64,000 nucleotides of DNA from Oscillospiraceae bacterium (GCA_022508895.1 JAFLUH010000002.1:1-64000); one strand, 5' to 3'; positions 28,727-38,421 are shown, counted from the stretch's first letter. Notes: generated by a model from the sequence alone, not told the origin. Numbers and translations: made by a program.

Positions 28727-30503
28727 TAGGTTCTATCACCATTTCGCTGAGGAACAGCTCTCTGTCCAGAAACGGCGCCTGATCCTCAAGAGGACGCTGT
28801 ACAAAGCGTTTTTCCGACGTTCTTGCAATGGAGCAGGAAATGATATCCTGATCTTCAACGCCGTCTATCTCGCACAGCACCGCCCCGTTTTCGGCAAAGA
28901 CCTCGCCGAGCCTCTGCTCAAGCCCGCTGTCCTCCGCTATATGAACGTACTTCAGCCCGAAGCATTCCGCAGCCTTGGCAAAGTCCACCGTTCCCACGCC
29001 GTTTTCGGGGTCGGTGCCTGTGGTCCTTGTGCGGAAAAGCTCCTTCTGCCGCTTTCTGATGACCGAGTACACATTGTTGCTTATCACCAGTATCTTTATT
29101 GGCAGCTTGTTAAAATCCACCGTCGCCAGCTCCTGCAAATTCATCATTGCCGAGCCGTCCCCGATGACCGCAACAACGGGCTTGCCGCTTGAATAATACG
29201 CTCCTATCGCCGCAGGAAGCGCATAGCCCATCGCTCCCTGCGAGGTCGGGTGGATACAGCGGCGTTCGCCTGAGAACACCACGTTGGAGGGAATTATCAG
29301 CTCCTCCAGCCCTGCGTCGCTCAGCAGGACCGCATCATCGGGCAGGGAAGCGGAGAGAGCCTCCGCAAGGCGGTAAAGGTCAACCTTGTCTTTAACACGG
29401 TGAATATCCTCACACAGCGGGAAAGCTTCCTTCCAGTGCCGGCACTTCGCCGCCCACCCGCTGCGTCCGCCTGCGATGTCGCAGTTATTTATCTTATCCA
29501 GAAACGCCTTTACGTCCGAGACGATGAGCCTGTCTATCTTAACGGTATTCTTGGAGTGCTCGGTCTTGTCAACGTCCACCACAATCACCTTGGCTTCACG
29601 GGCAAATTTCGCATACTCGGAACCGGTGGTCATAGGCGAAAGCCGATTTCCCAGCACAAGCACAAGATCGGCGTTTTGCAGAGCAAAGCAGCCCGACCGT
29701 GAGCACGCCATCATTCCCGCACTGCCTATACAAAGCTCTCTGTCATAGCCGTAGGTATCGGGAGCAGACGCGCTGTAAACCACGGGAATGCCGTTTTTTT
29801 CGGCAAAGACCCTCAGCTCATCACAGGCATTTGCCCACCGTATCCCGCTGCCTATAAGCAGAACAGGTCTTTGCGAAGCGGCAAGCGTCTCGACTGTGTA
29901 GGCAATTTCCTCCTCGGTCGCCGCAGGGAGCGCCTCGTCGGGCACAAAATGCTCCTGCTCCTCAGGCTCGATACGCATATTCTGCACGTCAAGGGGAACG
30001 TCTATCCAGACAGGACCCTTTCTCCCATGCTGCGCAAGGTACAGCGCCTTTTCCATCTCATACACGATACGGCTCGGGTCGTCAAGCATAACGGCGTATT
30101 TGGTGATATGCTCTGCAAGGGAAACGATGTCCGCCTCCTGCTGTCCCCACGTTCTGAGCGGTATACCCGAATGCCTTGAGGTCTCTCTCAGGATATTCTG
30201 ACCCGAGACCACCACCATGGGAACTCCGTCCTGCCATGCGCACAGAACGCTTGTGAGAGCATTTGTGCCTGCGCAGCCCGTGGACACCAGACAGGCGCCC
30301 AGCTTTTCGTTATAGGAGGAATACGCCGAAGCGGCAAAAGCGCACGCCTGCTCATGGTGCATAGGCACAGGGACGATGCCCTCCGCCTTTGCGGCGGCGT
30401 CGGAGAGGTACAATACGCCTCTGCCGGTGATCATAAAGAGGTGCTTTACGCCTTCCTCGCTGAGTTTTTCCATTATGTAGTCGGCTGCTCTGACCATTTG
30501 CAT
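28716..30503 (-). CDS. Thiamine-diphosphate-dependent acetolactate synthase-like enzyme
   Basis: PMHHEQACAFAASAYSSY, STGCAGTNALTSVLCAWQDGVPMVVVSGQ, VIGDGSAMMNLQELATVDFNKLPIKILVISNN. Confidence 0.9.
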   Translation of the reverse strand: MQMVRAADYIMEKLSEEGVKHLFMITGRGVLYLSDAAAKAEGIVPVPMHHEQACAFAASAYSSYNEKLGACLVSTGCAGTNALTSVLCAWQDGVPMVVVSGQNILRETSRHSGIPLRTWGQQEADIVSLAEHITKYAVMLDDPSRIVYEMEKALYLAQHGRKGPVWIDVPLDVQNMRIEPEEQEHFVPDEALPAATEEEIAYTVETLAASQRPVLLIGSGIRWANACDELRVFAEKNGIPVVYSASAPDTYGYDRELCIGSAGMMACSRSGCFALQNADLVLVLGNRLSPMTTGSEYAKFAREAKVIVVDVDKTEHSKNTVKIDRLIVSDVKAFLDKINNCDIAGGRSGWAAKCRHWKEAFPLCEDIHRVKDKVDLYRLAEALSASLPDDAVLLSDAGLEELIIPSNVVFSGERRCIHPTSQGAMGYALPAAIGAYYSSGKPVVAVIGDGSAMMNLQELATVDFNKLPIKILVISNNVYSVIRKRQKELFRTRTTGTDPENGVGTVDFAKAAECFGLKYVHIAEDSGLEQRLGEVFAENGAVLCEIDGVEDQDIISCSIARTSEKRFVQRPLEDQAPFLDRELFLSEMVIEPIDQ

Positions 30504-30523
30504 TCTCTCACTTTTCAGGTAGG

Positions 30524-31492
30524 TTATTGCTTCATAAATTCCGCTATTTTCCCGGCAATTTTTTCCGCTGTCAGCCCGTATTTCTCCAGCATCGCTTCGT
30601 AAGAATCCGCAACGGGATAGCTGCTTGGCAAGCCGATCAGCAGCTGCGGAGGTTTGTGGGCGCAGGGTGATATTTCCTCTGCGACTGCCGAGCCAAGTCC
30701 GCCTGTTACGCTGTGCTCCTCGGCGGTGACAATAAGCTTGCAGTCAAGGCATTGCCTTATCATTTCGCCGTCCAGCGGTCTTATTGTGTGAATATCAATG
30801 ACGGAAGCGCTTATCCCCTGTTCCGACAGGGCTTCAGCCGCCTTCAGGGATTCCGCCACCATCGTTCCCGTAGCGATAATTGCCACGTCGATTCCGTCCC
30901 GCAGCTTTATTCCCTTGCCTATACGATAGTCGTAGTCCTCCTTGTATACGACGGGGGAGCCCATGGTGCCGGTCAGTCTGATATAAACCGGCTTATCCGA
31001 TTCGGCAGCGGCAAGGACCGCCTTTACCGTTTCGGTGGAATCGGCGGGGGACAGTATCGTTATGTTTGGTATGGAGCGTATTATCGCCATATCCTCCGTT
31101 CCGAGATGGGTGGCGCCTAAAAATCCGGCGCTGAGTCCTGCGGTAAGTCCCATCAGCTTTACAGGAAGCTGCATATATCCCATATTGACTCTGATCTGAT
31201 CGAGAGGTCTTGCCGATGCAAAGGAGGCGAAGGTGGAGGCAAAGACCTTATAGCCCTCGCTTGCCATTCCTGCTGCAACGGCTATCATATTCTGCTCCGA
31301 GATACCCACGTTGACGTAATTTTCGGGATAGCTTCTCCGAAACCTGTCAAGACCTGCATGAACGCCCAGATCGGCTTCCATCGCTATAATGCTCTTGTCG
31401 TTTTCCGCCAGATAACCCATCGCCATGGCGTGAGCGCCGCAGGAACCCAGCCTTGACCACATTCTGATATTAGCAGGTGTAAAATAACTCAT
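30524..31492 (-). CDS. Transketolase, C-terminal subunit
   Basis: DLGVHAGLDRFRRSYPENYVNVGISEQNMIAVAAGMASEG; ATHLGTEDMAIIRSIPNITILSPAD; C-term VTAEEHSVTGGLGSAVAE. Confidence 0.93.
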   Translation of the reverse strand: MSYFTPANIRMWSRLGSCGAHAMAMGYLAENDKSIIAMEADLGVHAGLDRFRRSYPENYVNVGISEQNMIAVAAGMASEGYKVFASTFASFASARPLDQIRVNMGYMQLPVKLMGLTAGLSAGFLGATHLGTEDMAIIRSIPNITILSPADSTETVKAVLAAAESDKPVYIRLTGTMGSPVVYKEDYDYRIGKGIKLRDGIDVAIIATGTMVAESLKAAEALSEQGISASVIDIHTIRPLDGEMIRQCLDCKLIVTAEEHSVTGGLGSAVAEEISPCAHKPPQLLIGLPSSYPVADSYEAMLEKYGLTAEKIAGKIAEFMKQ

Positions 31493-32316
31493 TATGCGCC
31501 TTCCATTTCCGCAATAGCCGTATTGAACTGACTTTCGTTCAGCCTTCCGCTGTGCCAGCTTGGGCTGTTTTCCATGAAGGATACGCCCTTGCCCTTTACC
31601 GTATCCGCAACGATAGCCACAGGCTTTTCGCTTCTGTATTCCAATGCGGTCAGCAGGGCCTCCATGTCGTGCCCGTCCACCGTTTTCGTATCCGGACCGA
31701 AGGCGGATATCTTTTCCGCAAGGTCCCCCATGGAAAGTATCTCCTCGGTAAATCCGTCATGCTGCAGGCGGTTGCGGTCCACGATGACGGTCAGATTGTC
31801 CAGCTTAAAGTGCGAGGCAGACGCCAGCGCCTCCCACACGGAGCCCTCGTTGCATTCTCCGTCACCTAACAGGACGAACACTCTTGCAGGATTACCCTTC
31901 TTTTTCAGTGCCATCGCAACGCCTACCGCCAGACATATCCCCTGACCGAGGCTGCCGGTGGAAAACTCTACGCCTATATCCCTGTCACGGGTGGAATGTG
32001 CATACAGTCTTGTACCGCTCTGCTTGAAGGTCATCAGCTCCTCGTCGGTGATCGCGCCTATCTGCTTCAGCGCCGCATACTGCGCCAGCGAGCAGTGCCC
32101 CTTGCTGAGTATGAACCTGTCTCGGTCGTCACTTTGGAGCTTCTCCTTACTGATATTCATAACGCCGACATACAGCGCCGCCATTATATCCATCGCCGAA
32201 AGCGTCCCGCCGATATGGGTGCCTGTTTTTCCGCCGGCATACATTGCACGGATAGCGTCTATCCGCATTTCCTTGGCTGCATTTCTGCATTTTTCCGCAA
32301 CAGAAGCATCGACCAT
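31492..32316 (-). CDS. Transketolase, N-terminal subunit
   Basis: GGTLSAMDIMAALY; FILSKGHCSLAQYAAL; STGSLGQGICLAVGVAMALK; LLGDGECNEGSVWEAL. Confidence 0.93.
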   Translation of the reverse strand: MVDASVAEKCRNAAKEMRIDAIRAMYAGGKTGTHIGGTLSAMDIMAALYVGVMNISKEKLQSDDRDRFILSKGHCSLAQYAALKQIGAITDEELMTFKQSGTRLYAHSTRDRDIGVEFSTGSLGQGICLAVGVAMALKKKGNPARVFVLLGDGECNEGSVWEALASASHFKLDNLTVIVDRNRLQHDGFTEEILSMGDLAEKISAFGPDTKTVDGHDMEALLTALEYRSEKPVAIVADTVKGKGVSFMENSPSWHSGRLNESQFNTAIAEMEGA

Positions 32317-33059
32317 CAGTACAAACCTCCATCTACTCTTAAAACCTGACCCGTGACAAAGCTGGACATATCCGACGCTAAGAACAGAATTGCATTTGCT
32401 ATCTCTCTCGGCTCTGCGTCCCGTTTCATGATGCAGTGGTTCAGTGTATTCTCATGAATTTGTTCGACCATATTTTCGTCCACCATTTTTGTCTTGGTGA
32501 TACCGGGCGCAACGGCGTTTACCCTTATGCCGTATTCTCCCAGCTCGATGGCGGATTCCTTTGTCGAACCTATCATTGCCGCTTTGCTTGAAGCATATTC
32601 AAAATTGCCGGGCGACCCGAGAATGGCTGAAACGGAGGAAACGTTCACGATGCTTCCGCTCTTGTTCCTTGACATCATTCTGGCGATATACTGGGTAAGC
32701 ACAGTCTGACCAAAGAAATTCACTTCAAAGACCCGTCTTATCTTGTCGATGGGCGTCATCTGGTACGGCGTGTATTCCAGCACCATGCCTGCGTTGTTGA
32801 CAAGGATATCAACGGTCTTTGTATTCTTGGTAAGGGCTCTGACAGCCTCCTTTATGCTTGCTTCGCTGCCGATGTCGCATTCAATGACGTGAACGGCAGC
32901 TCCCTGAGCCGTCAATTGCGATATATGCTCCGTGAGATCGGGACGTTCCTCCCTTACAAAGGCATAGACCTCCGCACGGTTCTCGCAAAAAAGGTCTAAG
33001 CAGGCACGCCCGATACCTCCGGCAGCCCCCGTGATCACAGCAATTTTACCTGACAGCAT
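32316..33059 (-). CDS. SDR-family oxidoreductase (FabG-like)
   Basis: AVITGAAGGIGRACLDLF; LVNNAGMVLEY; NVSSVSAILGSPGNFEYASSKAAMIG; VNAVAPGITKTKM; SSFVTGQVLRVDGGLY. Confidence 0.93.
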   Translation of the reverse strand: MLSGKIAVITGAAGGIGRACLDLFCENRAEVYAFVREERPDLTEHISQLTAQGAAVHVIECDIGSEASIKEAVRALTKNTKTVDILVNNAGMVLEYTPYQMTPIDKIRRVFEVNFFGQTVLTQYIARMMSRNKSGSIVNVSSVSAILGSPGNFEYASSKAAMIGSTKESAIELGEYGIRVNAVAPGITKTKMVDENMVEQIHENTLNHCIMKRDAEPREIANAILFLASDMSSFVTGQVLRVDGGLY

Positions 33060-33097
33060 AGTTTTTCTCCCTGTTCTGAAATAATAACGTGCGCCGA

Positions 33098-33127
33098 TGC
33101 GCTTTGCGGCGAAAAGCCGCAGGCGCA
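33098..33127. other. GC-rich intercistronic hairpin between ACP and SDR genes
   Basis: TGCGCTTTGCGGC-gaaaa-GCCGCAGGCGCA. Confidence 0.5.
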
Positions 33128-33143
33128 GCAGCGCAGGAACCTG

Positions 33144-33380
33144 TCACACGGTCACCTCATACTTGGCGAGAATTTCCTTGCCCTTTTCGTATGAGCTGAA
33201 ATCAATGATGTCGTCTGTCTCCATCATGATATCAAAGCCGTCCTCGAGAGCTGCGACAAGGTTCATGTGACCTACGCTGTCCCATTCGGGGATAGCTTGG
33301 TATTCCAGCCCTGCAAGGGCGCCTTCTTCAACTCCGAACGCTTCCTTGAAAGCGTTATTGTAGATTTCCAGATTAGACAT
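33144..33380 (-). CDS. Acyl carrier protein
   Basis: MSNLEIYNNAFKEAFGVEEGAL...IPEWDSVGHMNLVAALEDGFDIMMETDDIIDFSSYEKGKEIL; DSVGHM phosphopantetheine site. Start set at the ATG at 33380 with SD ACGGAGGAAA. Confidence 0.92.
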   Translation of the reverse strand: MSNLEIYNNAFKEAFGVEEGALAGLEYQAIPEWDSVGHMNLVAALEDGFDIMMETDDIIDFSSYEKGKEILAKYEVTV

Positions 33381-33444
33381 GATATTTCCTCCGTAATGAT
33401 TTATTATCACACTTTAAGTGCAATTTACCGTGGCTGTAAGTCCT

Positions 33445-34464
33445 CTAATTCGGCCGATCCTGATCTGCGTCCGCTTTGAAGAAAAGCGCCCCCTCAACGG
33501 ACGCATGAGTATATATCTCTATGTTTCTCCGCTCAAAGGGGTGAAAATAATTGGGAATGATATTGCCGTCATTCTCAGTCCTCAGCACAAAGCCTGCGTC
33601 CAGGATATAAGCCTCCTCAAAGCCCTCGCAGTAAAAGTCGATATATTCGTACTCCTTTTCCCGCACCAGACCGCAGAAAAACAGATACAGCTTCCCGAAG
33701 CGCTTTTGCTCGCCCAGAAAGTCCACGATACGAAGCGCCTTTCTGCCGAAGACTTCCTCCTCTCTTACCACAAAGAAAGCCTCTATGCGCTCTCCCGAAA
33801 ATATTCCGTAGGTGTCATAGTGATATATCGGGTGCCTGAAAAACCGCTTGCCTATATAATATGCGTCCTTGCAGGGAACGATCTCCTTACACTTTGCAAA
33901 ATCAAACCCTTCCTGCAGCTCCTCTATGGAATTTATCTTCCGCACGTCCACATTTTCAACCGGCTTGCCGCACTGCTCCGGAAAATGCACGATCTCGGCG
34001 ATCCTAAACTCCTTGCAGTTCCCCAAAAAATAGTACTGCTTCAGCTTGCCCATCACACGGTGGTGCATTCTTTTGATCAGTGGCACTGCCGTATTAGGAT
34101 TCAGTCCCACGCCCAGGCTGTGTTTGCACTCGCACAGTCGGTTCATTCTGAGCGTAAGCTCCATGCCGAGAAACGGCATATTCCCGTCCTTCACCTTCCA
34201 CAGGCTGCCCCATATATCCGTGCCGGTCTTGCCCTCAGAGGCTTTCAGAAAGCCCTGTATACCCTCCAGACTCCCCGTTTCCCTCTTTATCGCAAGGGCA
34301 AAGTTTACCGTCCCGTCCTCCTCCAAAAACTCATACTCGAAAAACTCCCTGTTTTCAGCAAGTATATGTCCCTTTTTCCAGTATGTATCTATAAACTCCA
34401 TGATAACGGGAATATCGTCTTTTCGTGCCAGCCGTATCTCGTACACTTCATCGTAGCGGCTCAT
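33445..34464 (-). CDS. GNAT-like acyltransferase
   Basis: YEIRLARKDDIPVIMEFIDTYWKKGHILA N-terminal GNAT motif; position in the ACP/AMP-ligase operon. Confidence 0.6.
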   Translation of the reverse strand: MSRYDEVYEIRLARKDDIPVIMEFIDTYWKKGHILAENREFFEYEFLEEDGTVNFALAIKRETGSLEGIQGFLKASEGKTGTDIWGSLWKVKDGNMPFLGMELTLRMNRLCECKHSLGVGLNPNTAVPLIKRMHHRVMGKLKQYYFLGNCKEFRIAEIVHFPEQCGKPVENVDVRKINSIEELQEGFDFAKCKEIVPCKDAYYIGKRFFRHPIYHYDTYGIFSGERIEAFFVVREEEVFGRKALRIVDFLGEQKRFGKLYLFFCGLVREKEYEYIDFYCEGFEEAYILDAGFVLRTENDGNIIPNYFHPFERRNIEIYTHASVEGALFFKADADQDRPN

Positions 34465-34469
34465 TGCTG

Positions 34470-35423
34470 TTATTTCTCCTTATAGCTTTCACTTACGGGC
34501 GGGAAATCGTTGCAGTCCAGCCTCGGCAGCTCAAGGGCGTTATCCTTTCCTATCTCTGCGGCTCTCACTGCGGTGGTAAGCCCCAGACAGGCGCCCTCGC
34601 TCCTTACATATTCCAGCACGTCCCGATCATAATTGCCGTAAGGATAATTCATGACCCAGCGTTTCCTGTCTATGAACTCGTCCAGAGCCTCCAGCCCCTT
34701 GGAAATATCCCGCTTCATCTGCTCCGGTGGCAGGTTTCCCAGCCAGTAATGATCGTACCCGTGAACGCCGATAAACATACCGTGCCGCTTCATGGTGCGT
34801 ATCTGGTCCTCCGTCATATAAAGCTCGTAGGCGAGCTGCTCCTCCGCAACTCCCACATACTTTTCAAAAAGCTCGCTTGAAATGGTATTTCTCAGCCTTT
34901 CGGGAAGCGCCGTCTGGAGCATTCTCTTTACAAAGACGGTTTCCTTTGCGTCAAAGCGGTTGGCGACCGCATACTCGCTGAACAGTTCCTCCGTGGCAGG
35001 GTAGTCATACTCGGCTCCCCGATAACGGTCCATCTGCTTCTTCACGTCCTCCGTCAGCTCGTAAATATCTGCGCTTGCCAGAATGTAGTGTATTTTGTTT
35101 ACGTCCAGCAGCTTATGCTCGGCAAAGGTTTTGCCCGGAATAAAAAAAGAGCCCTGAACATGAAATTCTTCCAGAAGGGGGAGAGCAAAGGCGTAGTTAT
35201 CCGCATAGCCGTCGTCGAAGGTCAGCAGCAGCGCATTTTCGGGAAGCTCAGACCTTCCCTCGGCAGCGTCCGTGACCTGTTCCATGGTCACCGCATTGAA
35301 ATTGCTTTTCATGAATTCGAGCTGGCGGCGGAACAGAGCGGTGTCCAGCCCCTTGATCTGCGGGTATCTGCTGTGCTTCAGATCTCTGGTATAGTGATAC
35401 ATGCAAATATATAATCTGCTCAT
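34470..35423 (-). CDS. Polysaccharide deacetylase (CE4/NodB-like)
   Basis: ALLLTFDDGYADNYAFALPLLEEF; IGVHGYDHYWLG; VMNYPYGNYDRDVLEYV. Confidence 0.9.
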   Translation of the reverse strand: MSRLYICMYHYTRDLKHSRYPQIKGLDTALFRRQLEFMKSNFNAVTMEQVTDAAEGRSELPENALLLTFDDGYADNYAFALPLLEEFHVQGSFFIPGKTFAEHKLLDVNKIHYILASADIYELTEDVKKQMDRYRGAEYDYPATEELFSEYAVANRFDAKETVFVKRMLQTALPERLRNTISSELFEKYVGVAEEQLAYELYMTEDQIRTMKRHGMFIGVHGYDHYWLGNLPPEQMKRDISKGLEALDEFIDRKRWVMNYPYGNYDRDVLEYVRSEGACLGLTTAVRAAEIGKDNALELPRLDCNDFPPVSESYKEK

Positions 35424-35481
35424 TTCTCTTCTCTTTTTGGGTATATGATTTTGTGACTGCGGAGCCGCGTCCGCCTTTTTA

Positions 35482-35510
35482 ATAATAACACAAAAACGAC
35501 ATTTTGTCTA
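35482..35510 (-). promoter_or_regulatory. Promoter candidate for the minus-strand 35.4-23.2 kb operon
   Basis: Minus strand TAGACA - 17 nt - TATTAT. Confidence 0.5.
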
Positions 35511-35648
35511 TAATTTTTTTCAATTTTTTGCCTTACCTGTCCCTTCCTGAAATTTCCTCCCTCACCGCCGCAGGAAAGGGCGGCGGGACCGCCTTTTCAG
35601 CATAATTTACATAAAACGCCAAAAAACGTAAAAAAATGCAATTTTTAC

Positions 35649-35677
35649 TTGAAAAAGCAGAATGTTAGTGATATAAT
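35649..35677 (+). promoter_or_regulatory. sigmaA-type promoter for the GT2-GtrA group
   Basis: TTGAAA - 17 nt - TATAAT. Confidence 0.7.
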
Positions 35678-35739
35678 AAATTGGAATGCCCGCAAGACGG
35701 CGGGACTTAAAGTGAAAAGGAAAGCGAACAGATACATAG

Positions 35740-36828
35740 ATGGAAAGCAATTTTTCTGACATATCGGTAATAATACCGTCCTATAAGCCCGACGGCAAGC
35801 TGATAAACACGCTACAGGGCATACTTGCGGCGGGCTTCGGCGATATCATCGTGGTGGACGACGGAGGAGGAGACGAATACGCCGCCTTTTTTGACCAAGC
35901 CGAGAAGCTGGGCTGCACCGTGCTGCGCCACGAGGTCAATCGGGGCAAGGGAGCGGCGCTGAAGACCGCATTTTCATTTTTTTCCGAAAACCGCAGCGGT
36001 TTTGCGGGCGCAGTGACCGCAGATGCGGACGGACAGCATCTCCCGAAGGATATCGCCGCCGTTGCGGAGGAGATGAGGGAGACGGGAAAGGTGATACTCG
36101 GCAGCCGTGATTTTTCCGACCCTATGGTGCCTAAGAGGAGCCGCTACGGCAACAGATTTTCATCACTGCTGTTCCGCCTGTTTATCGGCATGAAGATAAA
36201 CGACACGCAAACGGGACTGCGTGCCGTTCCGAGCGGATACATACCCGACCTTGCGCAGGCGAAGGGCGACAGATACGAGTACGAGACCCGTATGCTTTTT
36301 CTCATGAAGCAGAAAAAGATACCCTACCTTGAAAAGACCATCACCACCGTATACATAGACGACAACGCTTCCTCGCATTTCCGACCGATAAGGGACAGCC
36401 TGAGGATATATTCGATGATACTGCTGTTTGTCCTCAGCTCCATATCCTCAGCCCTTGCGGACTCTCTTTTTTATTACCTGTGCCTGCGTATCATCGGCGC
36501 GGCGCTTGCAGGACCTGCGGCGCACGCCGTATCCATTGTGACAGCAAGGGTCCTGTCCTCGCTGCTGAACTATACCATCAACGCCAAAACGGTTTTCGGC
36601 GGCAGAATGGGCAGCCGCACGATGATCAGATATATCGTGCTGGCAGTATGTCAGATAACCGTGTCCGGCGTCCTTATATGGCTGATAAAGACCGCTCTCG
36701 GCATAACCTCTCCCGAGCTTCAGACGCTGGTGAAGATGCTTGTGGACACCGTACTGTTCTTTTTCAGCTTCAGGATACAGCATGGCTGGGTATTCAGGGA
36801 AAACCGCAAAAGCGAAAAGGAGGACTGA
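35740..36828 (+). CDS. GT2 glycosyltransferase (DPM1-like) with C-terminal GtrA domain
   Basis: SVIIPSYKPDGKL...IIVVDDGGGDEY...ADADGQHLPKDI; C-terminal four-helix membrane region with NYTINAKTVFGG...FSFRIQHGWVF. Confidence 0.88.
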   Translation: MESNFSDISVIIPSYKPDGKLINTLQGILAAGFGDIIVVDDGGGDEYAAFFDQAEKLGCTVLRHEVNRGKGAALKTAFSFFSENRSGFAGAVTADADGQHLPKDIAAVAEEMRETGKVILGSRDFSDPMVPKRSRYGNRFSSLLFRLFIGMKINDTQTGLRAVPSGYIPDLAQAKGDRYEYETRMLFLMKQKKIPYLEKTITTVYIDDNASSHFRPIRDSLRIYSMILLFVLSSISSALADSLFYYLCLRIIGAALAGPAAHAVSIVTARVLSSLLNYTINAKTVFGGRMGSRTMIRYIVLAVCQITVSGVLIWLIKTALGITSPELQTLVKMLVDTVLFFFSFRIQHGWVFRENRKSEKED

Positions 36829-36885
36829 CCCGCACCTGCGGCAGCTAAAATCGGCGCTGATGCGCGGAAAGGTACATTCACTCAA

Positions 36886-38421
36886 ATGAGAAAAAAATTC
36901 GCAGTAAAATTCAAATTCGTTTATCTTATATTTCTCGGTCTTATGGTAATTCTCGCAGCTGCGGCGATAATATACGTCCGCATGACTCTGGGGGAATACA
37001 GAGACTCCCTGCCTGAAAGGGTGGTGGAGGCGCAGATAGAAACCTTCCGAAGTGCCGCCTCCGACGGCACGATCTGGGACAAATACCCGCTGTCGGAGAG
37101 CGAAACAGGGAAATTCGAGCAGGACATCGACATAAAAACCTTTTACGCAGAGCTTTTTGCCGCCGAAGGGGTCACATACTCCCTCAAGGCAGGCAGCGCC
37201 ACCGAGACCGAGCAGACATACAACATAGTGAGCGGCGAATACACCGTTGCCGAGGTCACTCTGCAAAAGCAAAGCGAGGACAGGACGAAGATATTCATAC
37301 TGAACATTGCGGACTGGGCGCTGAAGGACGTAACTCTGCTGATAGGAACTCACAGCTACACCATCGACGCGCCCTACGATTTCATCGTGACGGTCAACGG
37401 CGTACAGCTTGGCGTGGAGGACCGTGATACCGTAAACGGCGAAGCCTCCGGCTATAAGATAGAGGGCTTGTTTCTCCCGCCGTCCGTTTCCATAACGGAC
37501 AAGGACGGACAGCAGGCGGAATATAACATTTCAGGCTCGAACATAAAGACGGTTTTATACGATTACTCTCTCACCCTGCCCAGAACGCTCAAAGTCACGG
37601 TGGACGGCGCTCTGCACACGGGAGAAGCCATCTCCGACGAAATGATACGCCACGACATACGCTGTCTCACACGTCCCGAGGTGAAGATATCCGACCTTTT
37701 CGGCAACACCGTATCCTACGAGGGCGGAAGCAGTCTCGATCTTACATACTTCTCCTTCAAGGCTCCGGGGAATTACAGCATAACCGTTGACGGCAGACCG
37801 GTGCCCGATGAAGCCCGTGAACGTGTGGAAAACGTTTCCCTTGACAATATAAGAGCCTTCGACCCCACCGTGCCTGAATATTACGATTACTGCGTCGCCG
37901 TCGTCAAAAAGGACGCCGACATGGTGATAAAGGATCTCTTCGGGAATACGGTGGAGTATGACAGGGAGGAGACCTCCTTTGACCTGACCGAATCAAACGG
38001 GCTTGCCGATATTCCGGAGGAAATCGCGGCAGAGGTGGACGTGCTGGAGATCGCAAAAAGGTGGAGCCTCTTTATGACTCTGGACCTGCCGGGAGAATCC
38101 TACGGCTTTTACAATATCAGCAAAGACCTTATCAAAGGCTCTCCCTCGTATGAGGGTGCAAGGAAATGGGCGACCAGCTACGACGTCAATTTTGTCAGCA
38201 TTCACTATCTGGGCAATCCTCCTTTCTCCGAGGAAAGGGCGTCAAACTTCACCTATCTCTCGGAAAACAGCTTTTATGTAGACATTTTCCTTGTGAAGGA
38301 TATGTATGTTCTTTACTCTCTTGTGCCCGATACAATGGAAAACAGGCTGTATTTCGTCAAATACGACGACACCGACGACGGCGTTGACAATCCGGTATGG
38401 AAGCTCGCCGATATGAGCTGA
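36886..38421 (+). CDS. Membrane-anchored extracellular protein of unknown function
   Basis: N-terminal TM (FKFVYLIFLGLMVILAAAAIIYV) then about 480 aa extracellular with repeated DLFGNTV(S/E)Y-containing units. Confidence 0.65.
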   Translation: MRKKFAVKFKFVYLIFLGLMVILAAAAIIYVRMTLGEYRDSLPERVVEAQIETFRSAASDGTIWDKYPLSESETGKFEQDIDIKTFYAELFAAEGVTYSLKAGSATETEQTYNIVSGEYTVAEVTLQKQSEDRTKIFILNIADWALKDVTLLIGTHSYTIDAPYDFIVTVNGVQLGVEDRDTVNGEASGYKIEGLFLPPSVSITDKDGQQAEYNISGSNIKTVLYDYSLTLPRTLKVTVDGALHTGEAISDEMIRHDIRCLTRPEVKISDLFGNTVSYEGGSSLDLTYFSFKAPGNYSITVDGRPVPDEARERVENVSLDNIRAFDPTVPEYYDYCVAVVKKDADMVIKDLFGNTVEYDREETSFDLTESNGLADIPEEIAAEVDVLEIAKRWSLFMTLDLPGESYGFYNISKDLIKGSPSYEGARKWATSYDVNFVSIHYLGNPPFSEERASNFTYLSENSFYVDIFLVKDMYVLYSLVPDTMENRLYFVKYDDTDDGVDNPVWKLADMS

